This document shows positions 23,017 to 34,599 of a stretch of 64,000 nucleotides of DNA, piece by piece. The notes below the pieces were generated by a model. That model saw only the letters and a program-made list of their open reading frames with translations, searched no databases and was not told the origin of the DNA. This stretch comes from Sialis fuliginosa (Eukaryota > Arthropoda > Insecta > Megaloptera > Sialidae). Numbering within the stretch: the stretch's first letter is position 1; each line of letters begins with the position of its first letter. Made by a program: the position numbers and the translations under genes. The stretch lies in assembly GCA_961205875.1 (NCBI GenBank), contig OY540817.1:17333001-17397000 (forward strand), written 5' to 3'.

Positions 23017-23427
23017 AGGTACTGGTACCAGTCTTGGACAATACCCCAATGTTAAACACTTGTTTAATTAAAATGTAGGTACTAAATTGTTGATATTTGA
23101 TTACTGCCATTACTGAATCATAATATATAATTTGATGGCAATCGGCCAATGGGTGTTAAAATGGTGGTCATTTAAACTAATTATTAGTGTAATCTAAATT
23201 TTACGATGCTTTATTTTATAACTTTTGTGTAGTAGTATTTATCATTTTGTAATAATTAGAAAGTGTCCATTACTGGGTACCCCTTACTTGTTTTACTTTA
23301 TCCATTAAAATATTAACAAAATAAAGCTTTAATTTAAAAAAAAGAGTAACTTGTTTTATTAGTTCATATCCAATCCTAAAAACAATATACCTTGCTCTTA
23401 AACCATCCAAGACTGGTGCCAGTACCT
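23017..23427. mobile_element. MITE A, copy 3 (411 bp)
   Basis: Complete: TA, AGGTACTGGTACCAGTCTTGG, family interior with ATCGGCCAATGGGTGTTAAA, then the right end, then TA. The reverse-complemented right end reads AGGTACTGGCACCAGTCTTGG. Shorter than copies 1, 5 and 7 through internal deletion. Confidence 0.88.
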
Positions 23428-23440
23428 TATTATTATATAC

Positions 23441-23575
23441 CTATAGTCTGTTTCATTTAAGTGTGCATCGGTAGCTAAAATAGGAAACACAATACGCGCT
23501 CCTAATTAAGCAAAACGCCAGGCAGATTCACGATAACACAATTTTCACTGCAATCTTAAATGAAATAAACTATAG
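23441..23575. mobile_element. 135-bp palindromic-ended MITE
   Basis: The left end CTATAGTCTGTTTCATTTAAG and the reverse-complemented right end CTATAGTTTATTTCATTTAAG agree at 19 of 21 positions. It lies 14 bp beyond the end of MITE A copy 3. No internal coding. The TATAG ends suggest a TA-targeting element. Confidence 0.65.
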
Positions 23576-24149
23576 CTCTATGTTTATGATATAACTATAA
23601 AAATATCTAATTATTTTCAGTACAACTCTGACTACAGTCCAACCATAATATTAATAGATATTTCCAATGAATGACTAGACCTGTCTAATTTGAAATTTTA
23701 CTTCTTCTGCATTATTGATTTGTTAGACAGTTTTTGTTACTCGAGAAAAAATGTAGTTAATTAGACTCCCATTAATTTGTTTGATATGTTTTTTTTTTAG
23801 AAATGCAAACCTATAACATCATACATACATCATTTAACGACATTGATTTGTTAATTGTATAAATGCTGTATAATTTTTAATTGGTATAATATATATTTGT
23901 AGTATCGAATCTAATGATATAATCAAAATTAATTAATTGATGTAAGTACATGTTAGAAAATATAAAAAGTAGTTAAGCCTTTTTGGTTATGTTGCAGTAG
24001 GTATGTATGTCCATATTTGTAAAGGTTGTATGTTTTATTATATGCTAGAGAATGGAAGACGAAATAATATATTCAAAAAGTAAAAGTAAAGATATTTATC
24101 TCATATTAATTTTACGTCCAATTTTAAGTTTAATTTACTGACAAAAATA

Positions 24150-24440
24150 GGACATGTATTATTCTAGGGGTTATTTTAAGAAAATTTTCCAACTGCAAAT
24201 ACCTTACTTGGTATATTTCTCTCTTAAAACTTATAATGACTTTTTTTTTGTTCTACACTTACACTTTTTTATATTTCTCTTTCTACTTGCAATTTTTCAA
24301 CTACACAAATTAAAATTATAGTGACCTTTTTTTTGCTCTACACTTACACTTTTTATATATATTTTTTCTACTACCACACAAATTAGCTTTGAGAAGTGCA
24401 GTTTTCATTTTTGGAACATACTAAAATGATCTCTGATGTA
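24150..24440. repeat. Dispersed repeat J, copy 2 (inverted)
   Basis: Reverse-complement match to 18740-18990: TTTTTTGCTCTACACTTACAC, CACAAATTAGCTTTGAGAAG and GCAGTTTTCATTTTTGGAAC. The CTACACTTACACTTTT phrase appears twice, 100 bp apart, so a small internal tandem duplication is present. Confidence 0.6.
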
Positions 24441-24609
24441 TTCCGTTATTTTTTTCGGTAATTTCTATAGGGATGTTAACGTTCGCTAACTGATATTTGA
24501 CTAATTTGCTAATTTATGCTGATTTGGCGTTAATTATTAATTATTATTCTGTGCATTTTGTTCTTAAACAAAGAAAGAGTTTATTTAATTAAGCTTTTAT
24601 CTTCTTAAT

Positions 24610-24740
24610 ATATTTTAAAAGGCTTTGGTATGTATGTATGTGATCTCATCAGACCTAAACCACTGGACGTATCGAAACCATATTCACACCATATGTTCGT
24701 TTGGTGCTCTGATACGTGTAGAGAGACGGGTCGGTTAGTA
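24610..24740. repeat. Short dispersed repeat, CCACTGGACGTATCGAAACC
   Basis: The phrase GATCTCATCAGACCTAAACC followed by ACTGGACGTATCGAAACCA resembles the act-on-target phrases of lepidopteran dispersed repeats. Only one copy is present in this window, so the call is tentative. Confidence 0.3.
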
Positions 24741-24954
24741 AATTTGTTATTCTATATAATTTTTTTAGGTTTGTATTGCTATTTAAGTCAATGAAATTGG
24801 TGAAAAAAAATAGATTATATTAAAAATTGTAATTAAAAAAGTATTTTTTAAAGAAAATACAGAAATAATTAGAGCAAAACTATATACAAAAGATTAATTT
24901 CAACATGCAGTACAATACAACACTATTATTTTACCACATAATAACAATGTCTGT

Positions 24955-25125
24955 TAGTTGGTGTAAAAATAAGACACCCGCTGAGTGACGACACGTGCCA
25001 GCACGTGGCGAAACAAACTAAATGCATGTTTTAACTGTAACATCGTCAACTCACCCCTCCCACCCCCCCTTCCACTCCATGTTCTGCCTATGCATGTAAC
25101 AGTAATTGAATATTCAGTTTGCTGT
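24955..25125. other. Single-copy island 7 with paired CACGTG boxes
   Basis: Two perfect CACGTG palindromes lie at 24992-24997 and 25002-25007, ten bases apart start to start. They are followed by a C-rich tract. CACGTG is the core site of bHLH-type E-box factors. Short open frames on both strands here show no known motif and are probably chance. Confidence 0.3.
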
Positions 25126-25231
25126 GTTTTATTTGTGATGAAAAATCGATTTAAATTAAAAACATGCATGTATACGTGAAGTAAAAAAATGTTCCAGAAA
25201 AAACTATCTTTCTGTTATTAAATGTATAATA

Positions 25232-25722
25232 AGGTACTGGCATGGGCACCAGTCTTGACCCCTCTAAGAGAAAGATATATAATTTTTTTGGAATTGATGG
25301 GCTTCTTTTTGTAATTCTCATGAATTCATGTTACTAATAAAACAACACATTTTTATTAAATCAATTTAATTACCAAAGTCCGCAAATATAATTTGTTTTT
25401 TTAATTATAGCATTTTATTTTGTTAAAACCAGTAATGTGCACCCAGTAATGGACATTTACTAATGATTACAAAATGATAAGTACTACGACACAAAAGTTT
25501 TGAAGCAATGTATAAATCAGATACTATTAATAGTTTAATTATCCACCATTTTGACACCTATTGGCCGATTGTCATCAAATTAAGCTGTTTTACAGTTAAG
25601 TATCTATAGATTATAATTCAGTAATGGCAGTTATCAAATATCAACAAATATTTTTAATTAAGTACATTTAATTAAACAAGAATCCAACTCTTAGGTATGT
25701 TCCAAGACTGGTGCCAGTACCT
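25232..25722. mobile_element. MITE A, copy 4 (491 bp)
   Basis: It starts after TA with AGGTACTGGCATGGGCACCAG, carrying a small internal insertion in the terminal repeat, and ends with the family right terminus followed by TA. The interior includes ATTGGCCGATTGTCATCAAA. Confidence 0.87.
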
Positions 25723-26627
25723 TATGTTGTAGACTTCAGATATATATAATATATCTCTGAAAATCGACACTCAATTGTTCTTTTGAGACCGCCATTATTC
25801 ATCCCGGAAAAATACTGATACTTTGCCCATTTAACCGATCTTCTAGCTCCAATAATAACAAAGCTAGCAACTGGTGAACACCCTGTATAATATAATTATT
25901 TTAATTTAGTTATCATCACGCCGCTCTATCAAGGGGCTGAGCAGTAATATTACATGTGCGGAAATTTAGTGAACCAATCATCGATATGTTTTATATATTA
26001 TTACATATAAAACAGAGCAGTACATTCGACAAAACAAACACAGGAGTAATCGGTGGATTGGGCAGTAGAACGTTAAAAACTATATTGATAAACTGACTAC
26101 ACCCCTGAAGATAGATACTTTTCACAAATAATAACGTATCCACACAATTAGGTTTATATCTACACCTGAGGTGTATTACATAACATATAATATTTATTTT
26201 AGAAACCAAATACAGCAGGTAGTGGTAAAAAATTCATAGCTTACTATGTCAACAAATTTAAGCCAATTGGCAAATATAATATTCATAAACATTGTTTGTA
26301 CAAATGTGTTTGCCTTTTTTGTGGTAAATCATATAAAAGAATAATGTATATTTAATGTTGTTTACTTAATTATCTACTTAAGTATTTATTTACTTAGCGG
26401 TTTGAATTAAATAAGGAGATTTTATATTTAAGAAAATGTTAGTTTAGAAAGTGTTGATAAGTACAAGATTATTTACTTTACAATTTATTTGTAAACAATA
26501 ATTAATATTTTTATTAAAACAATTTACTAAAAATGAAAGTTTAATGGTAGATTAATTTTCAATTTATTGACAACGGAATGAACTATAGAGCATTTTTTAT
26601 AAAAAAATTATTTACAGAATTTGACGG

Positions 26628-26960
26628 TAATTTTGCTTCCTCGCAATATCGAAGATACGAGAAGCTTTGTGATCGTTTTAGAATGAAAAAAAAAATAGTT
26701 CTCCGATTTAAAAATTTTAAATTGATCATTTCGTTTCAGGTCAAGACAAACACTTTTCGTTCCGTGTCTGTGTGTCTGTCTGTCTGGCCGTTGTATCCTA
26801 GTCATAACTCATGAACTACTGAACCGATATTGATTAAACTTCGTTGGATAGTTGGGTCTGGGGGTGACATCCAAAAATATTTATTTTTTCAAGATATCTC
26901 AAGAACATGTTACATGAAAATTTTATAGAATCTTTTTGTTTGAATGTAAGTCGCACTCTA
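26628..26960. repeat. Dispersed repeat C, copy 2
   Basis: TTTTGCTTCCTCGCAATATCG at the left, AGATACGAGAAGCTTTGTGA, GGTCAAGACAAACACTTTTCG and a GTCTGTCTG tract, then AGATATCTCAAGAACATG. Overlapping open frames on the two strands reflect only the low stop density here. Confidence 0.7.
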
Positions 26961-27344
26961 TTACTTTTACGGATGATGTGTTAACGCGTTTTACAAACAT
27001 GGAAGTGTTGTATTTCTAGTTTTTCATTACTTGAATAAACTTGGTTCGGAAACTACACGTGAATGTATGTGTTTTATAATTTTTATATGTAGTATTTAAA
27101 AGGGTTGAAGCTTAAACGTATCTGTATATAATTTCAATAAATAGAGCACTTCTGGCGAGTTCTCTCATTTACTGGATATTAAAAATTATATTTTTAATAT
27201 CCAGTTACTTAAAAACCATACGTCCAATATAAAAAAAAAAATAGTAAAAATATATGATCAAATAACCTTAATCTAAAGAAAAACGGTAACATTGATAAGG
27301 AAATTAAGGTTGATTGTTATCCATCGCATTCTATGAATCATCAA

Positions 27345-27520
27345 TTCGGTATTAGACAGTTGCGCCGCGTGTCGACACGAGCGACGTCCAATTATTCTGC
27401 GGTGAAGTGAGACACTAGCGCACGCGCACAAACACGCTCGTTATCTGTCGTGGATTGTTTGCAATAATCACGTTATATTCGGTGATTGTTGTAAGCTGTT
27501 TCAAGACATTGTTGTTGCAT
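27345..27520. other. GC-rich single-copy island 8
   Basis: AGTTGCGCCGCGTGTCGACACG, CAATTATTCTGCGGTGAAG and CTAGCGCACGCGCACAAACA are single-copy, with a GTCGAC palindrome and homeodomain-type AATTA cores. No coding frame. Candidate regulatory element. Confidence 0.28.
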
Positions 27521-27579
27521 TGGATTAGGTACGGATGAACAAACTGTAACTGTTATGAATAGTGTTCTAGTTGTTGTTA

Positions 27580-27825
27580 CCCGGGAAAAATGAAGTGATC
27601 AAATTAGATCGTGATAGATCTGCATTTTGAGATATCTTTTTTCACTGGTTTTTGATCTGTGGAGACCTAAAGATCTACAACGATCTATAAAGATCTACAA
27701 TGATCTACAAAGATCTACAACGATTTACAAAGATCTCTGAAGATCGTTGTAGATCTTTGCAGGTCTCCTCAGATGAAAAACCAGTTAAAAATATGATCAC
27801 TTCAGATCTGAAATTTTTTCCAGGG
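27580..27825. mobile_element. 246-bp TA-flanked MITE with AGATCTACAACGATCT units
   Basis: The left end is CCCGGGAAAAATGAAGTGATC and the reverse-complemented right end CCCTGGAAAAAATTTCAGATC, each next to TA. The centre (about 27665-27765) is a degenerate tandem and partly palindromic array of AAAGATCTACAACGATCT. The ends and TA flanks suggest a Tc1/mariner-type non-autonomous element. Confidence 0.6.
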
Positions 27826-27956
27826 TATTTATATAGTAGAGGGAAATTAGCATTTTGGAGTGATGCGTTCGAGAAGTTGAATTTTTTATTTTATTTATAT
27901 AAAAATTATATATTTATATAAAATCTATGTGCATCCCGAGAAAATTACATAATTGT

Positions 27957-28713
27957 CATAGACATAGAGAATGGACAGTGCATTCTGTATTAACACAATG
28001 GTGTAACATCTGTTCAAAAAGTGAGAGAGAGATACAGTGTAGTTTGGAATATATCTATCTCTTTTTCTAAGAATCTGATTGGTAGCTTACTATAGTGCAG
28101 GGTAGTATTTCTGTCAGATATATTTTTGTATATCTATCTTGTGATTTTTGTGCAATAAGTTTTTTATTAGAAAAGTAAATAATATAAACAATACACATAC
28201 TATAATGGTTCATATTTCATCGAGGAATAATTAAAAAAAAACATCAATTGATCTGATAGAAATTTGCAAAATTATGAACGGATATTCCGGGAAAATAACA
28301 TTTTTGCTACCAAAAATATTAAATATATATTAATAAAAAATAGTTTTAAATCAATTTCCATGTGGTTGCTACAAAATGATGAGGTGGATTGCATTTACAA
28401 GATTTATTTAACAAAATTTTAAATATTTTTTTTGAAATTATAGGTTACATTACGAAACTACGAAAAAGGAAGAACAAGATATTCAAATTGGGTCAAAAAA
28501 TTCGAAAATTATATTATTTAGAAATCAATAGTTGTTTTTTTTAAATAAAATTTTTTATAACGTTAATTATTTTTTGTTTTTTAACCTCTTGAATGAAATA
28601 GTTACACTCCTGTTTAAAAAAGGGATTAGTATATTCCAAACCTGTTTCTATCTCTTTCTTTTGACACGGTTCTGTTTTCGAGTCAGATACGTGGTCCATT
28701 CTCTATATCTATG
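27957..28713. mobile_element. 757-bp hAT-type element H with long inverted ends
   Basis: The ends are CATAGACATAGAGAATGGAC and, reverse-complemented from the right, CATAGATATAGAGAATGGAC. The flanking octamers ATAATTGT (27949-27956 and 28714-28721) are identical. Internal inverted phrases built around CTATCTCTTTC occur on both sides. A shorter copy lies at 51719-51959 and a relic at 14838-14962. No transposase frame. Confidence 0.88.
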
Positions 28714-29084
28714 ATAATTGTGCTTTTTTGATACATTTCGAGTGTATCACTACACTGTTTTTTAAAAAAAGTGAGTTAGTTAGTTAGTCAGTCAGTAATT
28801 AAAAATTTTAAAATAATTTTTTTTAAACAAACTTCAATTAAAAATGCACTTAAAATTAAAAAATAAATTTTCAGGTTTGTATGACTAAAACCAATAAATC
28901 AATTCTATTGGAAAGTACAGTACGCTTAAGATAAAGTATTTATTTATATTTATATATATATTAAAAATAATTATATCTTAATTTAAGTAAAAAACATCCT
29001 GCAAAAAAAAATTCCAGCCATGCACGGAAATATCATATCATCATAACTCTGAAGAACAATTAAAATCAAATTAAATTAATCGTA

Positions 29085-29370
29085 TAAATCATCAGCATGG
29101 GGAATATTAGTCGCGTTGTGAGCAGTGCGGTATGCGAGGAGTATAAAGTGTGTGAGAGAGAGAGGTGTAGAGACAGTGAGAGAAGCACGCGGCATTGCGC
29201 ACGGCGTAGGAACGTCAAACACGCAGCTCTGTACTGCTTTTAATTGACTAATTCTCACATTAGTATGGACTCCCGTTCATCCTCCGGTTTGGAATGCGCA
29301 CCGCCGTCGTTGCGAGACCACGTTCAAACGTGTGTCTCGACGTTAAATGTCTAATTAACGTTTGTCATTG
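29085..29370. other. GC-rich single-copy island 9
   Basis: GAGCAGTGCGGTATGCGAGG, GAGAAGCACGCGGCATTGCG and GCACCGCCGTCGTTGCGAGA are single-copy, followed by TTAATTGACTAATTCTC with TAAT/ATTA cores. A 60-codon minus-strand frame shows no known motif. Candidate regulatory element. Confidence 0.28.
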
Positions 29371-29491
29371 ATTTCTGTATTTCCGATTGGGAAATGCAAT
29401 GTATTATCATATTATATATGTAGAAACGGTAGACGCGATCCTAAGTGGAGTTTTCGAGGATTCTGGAAATGGATTTCAAGTTGTGATCTAG

Positions 29492-29631
29492 GTTTCTGGA
29501 TGGAAGAGACGTGGATTTGGTCGTGTTATCGGACAAAGTTTGCAGTGGATTTTTAAAAGATGTCCACTGCAATGTGTGATGAAATGTTGACCGATAACAC
29601 GACCAAATAGACGTGGCTTACATCCAGAAGT
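29492..29631. mobile_element. 140-bp palindromic MITE
   Basis: The left half contains TTTCTGGATGGAAG and TTTGGTCGTGTTATCGG; the right half repeats these as the reverse complement (CCGATAACACGACCAAAT, CATCCAGAAG). Half of another copy is at 33790-33845. The element is a near-perfect hairpin with no coding capacity. Confidence 0.75.
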
Positions 29632-29866
29632 TAAGATGAATTGACGTAGGTAAAAAGTGTTGTTTTCAATGCTCAATAATATGCAAAAGAGCAAGAATAA
29701 GAAATGAAGTATTATATTTCAAACTTGTCTAACAATAACTTAAAAAAAATAGGTAAATTCACGGAAAATTAATTAATTCACAAATTAAATATTAAATTTG
29801 AGTGGCTTAGTAGGTACATTACTGTATAAATCATAGGTAAAATTGACCAATTGGCAAGAAATTTAA

Positions 29867-30174
29867 TGTCCGGTATTATAAAGGAGCTAGCAAATTTGTT
29901 AACTAGCAAGCACTTTCAAATGAGATATCAAACATGATTGGAGTTTGTTGAAGACTTTGACAAGTTTCGCACACGCGTTGTAGGTAAATACCAACGGTAT
30001 TAAAACAGTGGTGATATTATGAAAATTATTTTGTACGGTGAAAGATGACAACCGTGTTACAATTACTGCTCTAAATTCCATAACTAATCCATAGATACTA
30101 GTACAGAATTAATACCCCATTTGAAAGTAATTGCTAGCTAGCAAATTTCGCTAGCTCCTCTATAATACCGAACA
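29867..30174. mobile_element. PIF/Harbinger-type MITE, second copy (inverted)
   Basis: The ends are TGTCCGGTATTATAAAGGAG and, reverse-complemented from the right, TGTTCGGTATTATAGAGGAG, with TAA on both sides (29864-29866 and 30175-30177). The interior matches 13502-13833 in the opposite orientation. Confidence 0.87.
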
Positions 30175-30199
30175 TAAGAGACCCATTTAAATAATAGAA

Positions 30200-30385
30200 A
30201 GGAGTTATGCATGTTTTTACGTTCCACCGTAGATCTCTAATATATCTCAACCGATTTCGATGCGGTTTTCATCATATGGAAGTACATTTCCCCAAGATAA
30301 TGTATTTGAAGTTTTATATGCACATAAGTATTTTTTTGTCATAATTTACTGGTCTAAACGAACTATGCATGATTTAAAACAATAT
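30200..30385. repeat. Dispersed repeat with CCGATTTCGATGCGGTTTTC
   Basis: The phrase CAACCGATTTCGATGCGGTT recurs at 33715-33740 (ACCGATTTCAATGCGGTTTT) and inverted at 57360-57380. It resembles the conserved part of a lepidopteran non-LTR or SINE tail, but I cannot place it in a named family. Confidence 0.5.
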
Positions 30386-30389
30386 TTCA

Positions 30390-30600
30390 AATTCCGTTTA
30401 GCTCGCGATCGTTCGCACGTGGTCTCGACGATCCACACGCGTGTGTGAGCTGCTAATGGGTAATTTCGCGGGTCGGATGATATATGGGCGGCCGGTATTA
30501 ACCGGCACAGCGCTTATTGGAATATTTGAGATGGTCGCGATGATTAGATGCGTTCCACCTCCCGTTAATACCGCACTGTGATGTATGTATGTGCATGTGT
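30390..30600. other. GC-rich single-copy island 10
   Basis: AGCTCGCGATCGTTCGCACG, GGGCGGCCGGTATTAACCGG and GCACAGCGCTTATTGGAATA, then GGTCGCGATGATTAGATGCG. There are several palindromic boxes (CGCGATCG, CCGGTATTAACCGG) and a GATTA homeodomain-type core. No repeats or coding frame. One of the best enhancer candidates here. Confidence 0.3.
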
Positions 30601-31009
30601 GTGTGTTATTAGTAGTATGTAGATGGTTTATTTCAGTCTCTGTGGAATCAATATTTTATATGCGTCTTGTATGCTACAATCAAAAAAATATCAATATTCG
30701 ATTTTGGTATTTTCAACCTCAAAAAGTAAAACAAAAGAAGTTCAGATGAGGTTCAGTAGTAGGCAGTTAAAATGTAGGGAAGATGTGCTATGAAAGGGAA
30801 TCATTTGTAGATATTTAATATATGAATTCATTAATTGAAAATGTCTTTTAAACAACTGATCTTCATTTGCAAGTTTAAATGAGGTCGAATTTAATCCATA
30901 GAGATAATATGACATAGAGACAGTGAGCAAGCCGAAAACGATAACACTCGGTAGAAAGAGAAAGAACGAGATTGTGGACCACAGAATAAAAATACTCCAG
31001 AAACGACAG

Positions 31010-31745
31010 TCACGTCACGTAGATCGTCAATATTTCTTTCTCTTGTGACAAAAAAAATGTTCTCCGATTTCAAAAGTTTAAATTGATCTTTCCGTTTCAC
31101 GTCAAGACAAACACTTTTCGTTCCGTGACTGTCTGTCCGTCCGTCCGTGTGTCCGTTCGTTTGTCCTCTGAATCCTTGTCACACGCATAACTCATGAATC
31201 AGTGCACCGATATTATTGAAACTTGGTCGGATGGGTGGGTCTGGTTTGAGGACGGTCCCATTTTAAAATCATGTGTAAGGGAGAGGAGTTACATTCCAAA
31301 ATATTTATATTTCAAGATATATCAAGAACGACGTATGTTACGTGAAAATTTTATAGAATATTTTTTGTAGAGCATTAAATTTCCTATATAAATTCCTATA
31401 AATATTCCCTTGCAAAGATTTATCTCAATTTATTTTAAAAATCGTGTTTTGTTTTTTAAATTGAGATTTACTTTGACATATTAACTGTCATTTTGACGTT
31501 TTAAATGTCATTTTGACGTTTGCATAAATTTAGACTCAGATTGAAATTGTCAAAAAATTAAAAATATACGAAAAAATAATTAGGTGCGTCTTAAGAAAAA
31601 TTTCGAACTAATATTTTTTAGTAAAATTGTATAAAAAATAAATGGTTAACCAATTCTAAACAATCGGTTTTAATTAAAATTGTTCAATAATTAATTATCT
31701 TTGGTGAATTTAGCACTGTGCATTTACTTGGCAGATGTTTTTTTT
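31010..31745. repeat. Dispersed repeat C, longest copy
   Basis: This runs from the TGTTCTCCGATTTCAAAAGTT phrase through GTCAAGACAAACACTTTTCG, AAGATATATCAAGAACGACG, TTTGACGTTTGCATAAATTT, AAAATTTCGAACTAATATTT to GCACTGTGCATTTACTTGG. It links phrases seen separately elsewhere and so defines the family order. No transposase or reverse-transcriptase frame is recognisable. Confidence 0.7.
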
Positions 31746-31889
31746 TGAAACTGGGCGTTAATTAAACCATTATTATTGCATCCAACTGTACCTAAAGGCT
31801 AAAGGTATATAATAATTGCACATATTGCACGTATATATCTAACATTATAACTAATAACAACTATGTAATAACCAGTAACAAAGCTAGCG

Positions 31890-32040
31890 TGGATGGAGTT
31901 CACGCCTGACTAGAGGGGGTGTATAATAATAACACTTTATTGAGTGCCGGCGATACATACTGACCGTAGTAATCGGCTTACGGGGGCGCTAATCCACCCT
32001 TGTAACTAGTACCTAGGGGTGCAGAAACAAATAGAGTTTT
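31890..32040. other. Single-copy mixed-composition stretch
   Basis: GCGTGGATGGAGTTCACGCC, GAGTGCCGGCGATACATACT and GGCTTACGGGGGCGCTAATC. Not repeated in the window and non-coding by eye; could be regulatory or the weathered end of an old element. Confidence 0.2.
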
Positions 32041-32369
32041 TAATTTTGTGTTGGAATTTATATGTGAGATAGCTGGTGCATATAGTGCTTCTACAAAGTA
32101 TTAATTGTCTTCCAAAATAATTTTAAAAAAATTACCACGTCAAAACTTACAATAACAAAAGAATATTAATTTGAAAATTTTAAACTCCCTTTAGAATAAT
32201 TTAAAAATTAAAAACGGGTAAAAGTTGAGCATGCACATGATAGGTTTCTGTAGTCGTACTCACTAGCATTCTCTACTTAATAATACGTATCAAGAGCTTT
32301 TTCATGTTGACGAAAGATGTAATCTCCATAAAAGTGTACGTTTTCGTGTAACATTTATAAAAGAAGTGT

Positions 32370-32960
32370 TTGTTCTAATTTTCATTGAAAGTACTATATA
32401 CAAAAGCTGCAATTCTGAAATTTTTTCAGATATTTTTCATCGATATTTTAGAAATTTGAGGGTGGGGGGGGGGGGTGCTCTGATAACGACTTAGAAATGT
32501 AAATATATATGTGTCATATGTATGTCAGCTCATGAAACATTTTTTGTTGTATTTTAGGAGACCTACAAAGATACCCCACTCAATTGGGTAAGTGAGAAAA
32601 CAAAATTTGAGTAGACTTTTTAGTCTATGGGAGGGGGTCCAAATAATTCTTCAGTATTCCTTATAATTTTCATTGAAATAACTATATAAAAGCTACATTA
32701 TGAATTTTTTTAGATTTTTTTCATCGACAGCTTAGAAAATAAAGGGTGGGGGGGGGGGGGCATTCTGATAATAACATTGAAGGGTTAAATTCAAAAGAGA
32801 CTAAGGCATTTTTTGTTGCATTTTAGGAGACCTATCTAAAGACACTAAACTTAATGGGTTAAGTGAGAAAACATAATTTGAGTAGACTTTTCAGTTTATC
32901 GAAAGAGGGCCAAAAATTTTTTTTTAAAAATATCTAATCATTTCTATTTTTGGGTTACCA
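32370..32960. repeat. Repeat K in two tandem copies (period about 285 bp)
   Basis: Each copy has TTCATTGAAA-A-CTATAT, an AAAGCT step, a GATTTTTTTCATCGA step, a long G run (32464-32475, 32748-32760), TCTGATAA, TTTTAGGAGACCTA and GAGTAGACTTTT. The copies begin near 32375 and 32660. A third lies at 8690-8960. Confidence 0.75.
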
Positions 32961-33245
32961 ATCTACGTCCGTATACCAATTTTCATCTTAACAGGTTTTC
33001 TACGGAACCCTAAAAAAAGGAAAACCTGTAAAACTTACAGAAAGTAACTTACAGAGAGTAAACTAAAATACCAATTACATCTTATAGGCATATATAGAAT
33101 TTATATAGACAGACAGATTGACAAAGCGAAACTATAAGGTATCCTGATTTTCTACGTAACTCTAAAAAAAGTAAAATCGGTAAAACTTCCAAACATGAAA
33201 TTTAAATTTCATGTAGAGAGTAAACTAAAAAATCACCCCATAGAT
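32961..33245. repeat. Lepidopteran-type tail (CTACGGAACCCTAAAAA)
   Basis: Downstream of the K tandem the text ACGTCCGTATACCAATTTTC, CATCTTAACAGGTTTTC and CTACGGAACCCTAAAAAAAG follows, then a diverged partial duplicate (CTACGTAACTCTAAAAAAAG near 33150). This phrase is a hallmark of moth and butterfly dispersed repeats and is one basis for the species guess. Confidence 0.65.
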
Positions 33246-33649
33246 ATAGGTACTACCAACTGCAACTCAATAAAAATTTCAAAACGCAATCATATATTAA
33301 TTCCCAAAGCGCCTAAACTACGTAAATGAAACCCAAACAGAAGTGAATTAATGAATTCAATATATTACACATCTTAAAAGTTTAACCTTCCCTCAGGATC
33401 GCCGGGTGTAAGTGTCATATTCCCATAGGACTCCGTTCCCTGCTTTCAATTACTTTATTATCGCGTACAGTATTGCCAACATTGCACATATGGATGTAAG
33501 AGGATTGGAGTAGCATCTAATATAATTGAATTTGTTTTCATATTAAAAGAAATACTTGTTAGATTGCTTGTAATGTGTGTTTATGGGGCTATGATTCTAA
33601 ATTTGGTAATTTAATATACAAATTCTGTTTGAACGAAAACCGTATTTGA

Positions 33650-33850
33650 ATTATCTTTATATATAAAAATGATGTTTGTTTGTTTGTATGAGGCTTATAC
33701 ACTCGTGAATTACTGAACCGATTTCAATGCGGTTTTTCACCAACAGTTAAATAAAATAATACAAGTCTTGAGACTTCCGCGGTGATCTTGATATGGATCT
33801 TGGCTTCGATAACACGACCAAATCGACGCGGCTTGCACCCAGAAGCCAAT
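33650..33850. repeat. Dispersed repeat plus half of the 29492 palindrome
   Basis: ATATAAAAATGATGTTTGTTT, TACTGAACCGATTTCAATGC and then GATAACACGACCAAATCGAC with GCACCCAGAAGCC. The second part is one half of the palindromic MITE at 29492-29631. Confidence 0.55.
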
Positions 33851-34029
33851 ATCTACAATAGTTAGATAATTTTTCTGTGGAAATTTGCGGCTCTTGATGA
33901 TTTTTGATACATGTTAACAATTAAATATTTTAAAATATATTGATCGAAAATTGAAATACTTATAAAGAAACATTTCCTTTCTAAAAAAAAGTAAAATAGC
34001 GAAATTAATTATTATGATTGTTGCTAACC

Positions 34030-34185
34030 TATTTATTTATTTATTTTTGATTTTCATACAAATTCTAAGACAGTCCTGGGAGTTTGAAAATATAATTTTA
34101 CACGATTTTCTCAATAACTACTGCACGGATTTTATTCCGCGTTTCATTAATGGATAGGTTAAGTTTAGGTGTATAATTTTTGTAT
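34030..34185. repeat. Short dispersed repeat, AACTACTGCACGGATTTTAT
   Basis: CATACAAATTCTAAGACAGTC, CTCAATAACTACTGCACGG and GCGTTTCATTAATGG resemble a conserved lepidopteran repeat tail. One copy only here. A C run follows at 34415-34425. Confidence 0.35.
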
Positions 34186-34599
34186 ATTTTGTGTTTCCAT
34201 GAAGTCTGAGAAAAAAACAATTCGCGATGATCCGGCATGATTACTTTATGTTTAGTTGAAAAACATGTGAGTAAAAAAATAAATGTTTACTTAAAAAAAA
34301 AAAATTTATTCAAATTTTAAGTAAACAAAAATGAGTTTTGAATAATAAAAAAATAGTAAATGCTAGATTTTCTAGCAGTGTAAAGTAGGTACCCGGGGTG
34401 GAATGTTAGTTGTGCCCCCCCCCCCTCGCTTTTTTTTGAATAACTAAATGTTTTTTTTTATTGTATATATAAAAATATAAAAATTGTAAATTTTTACGAA
34501 TCAATTGTATGTATTCAAATAATTGAAAAATATGATTATATATATAAATATTTATATTTCAAAAATTAAATATTCAGTACTGGTCTGAAAACAGTCGAC

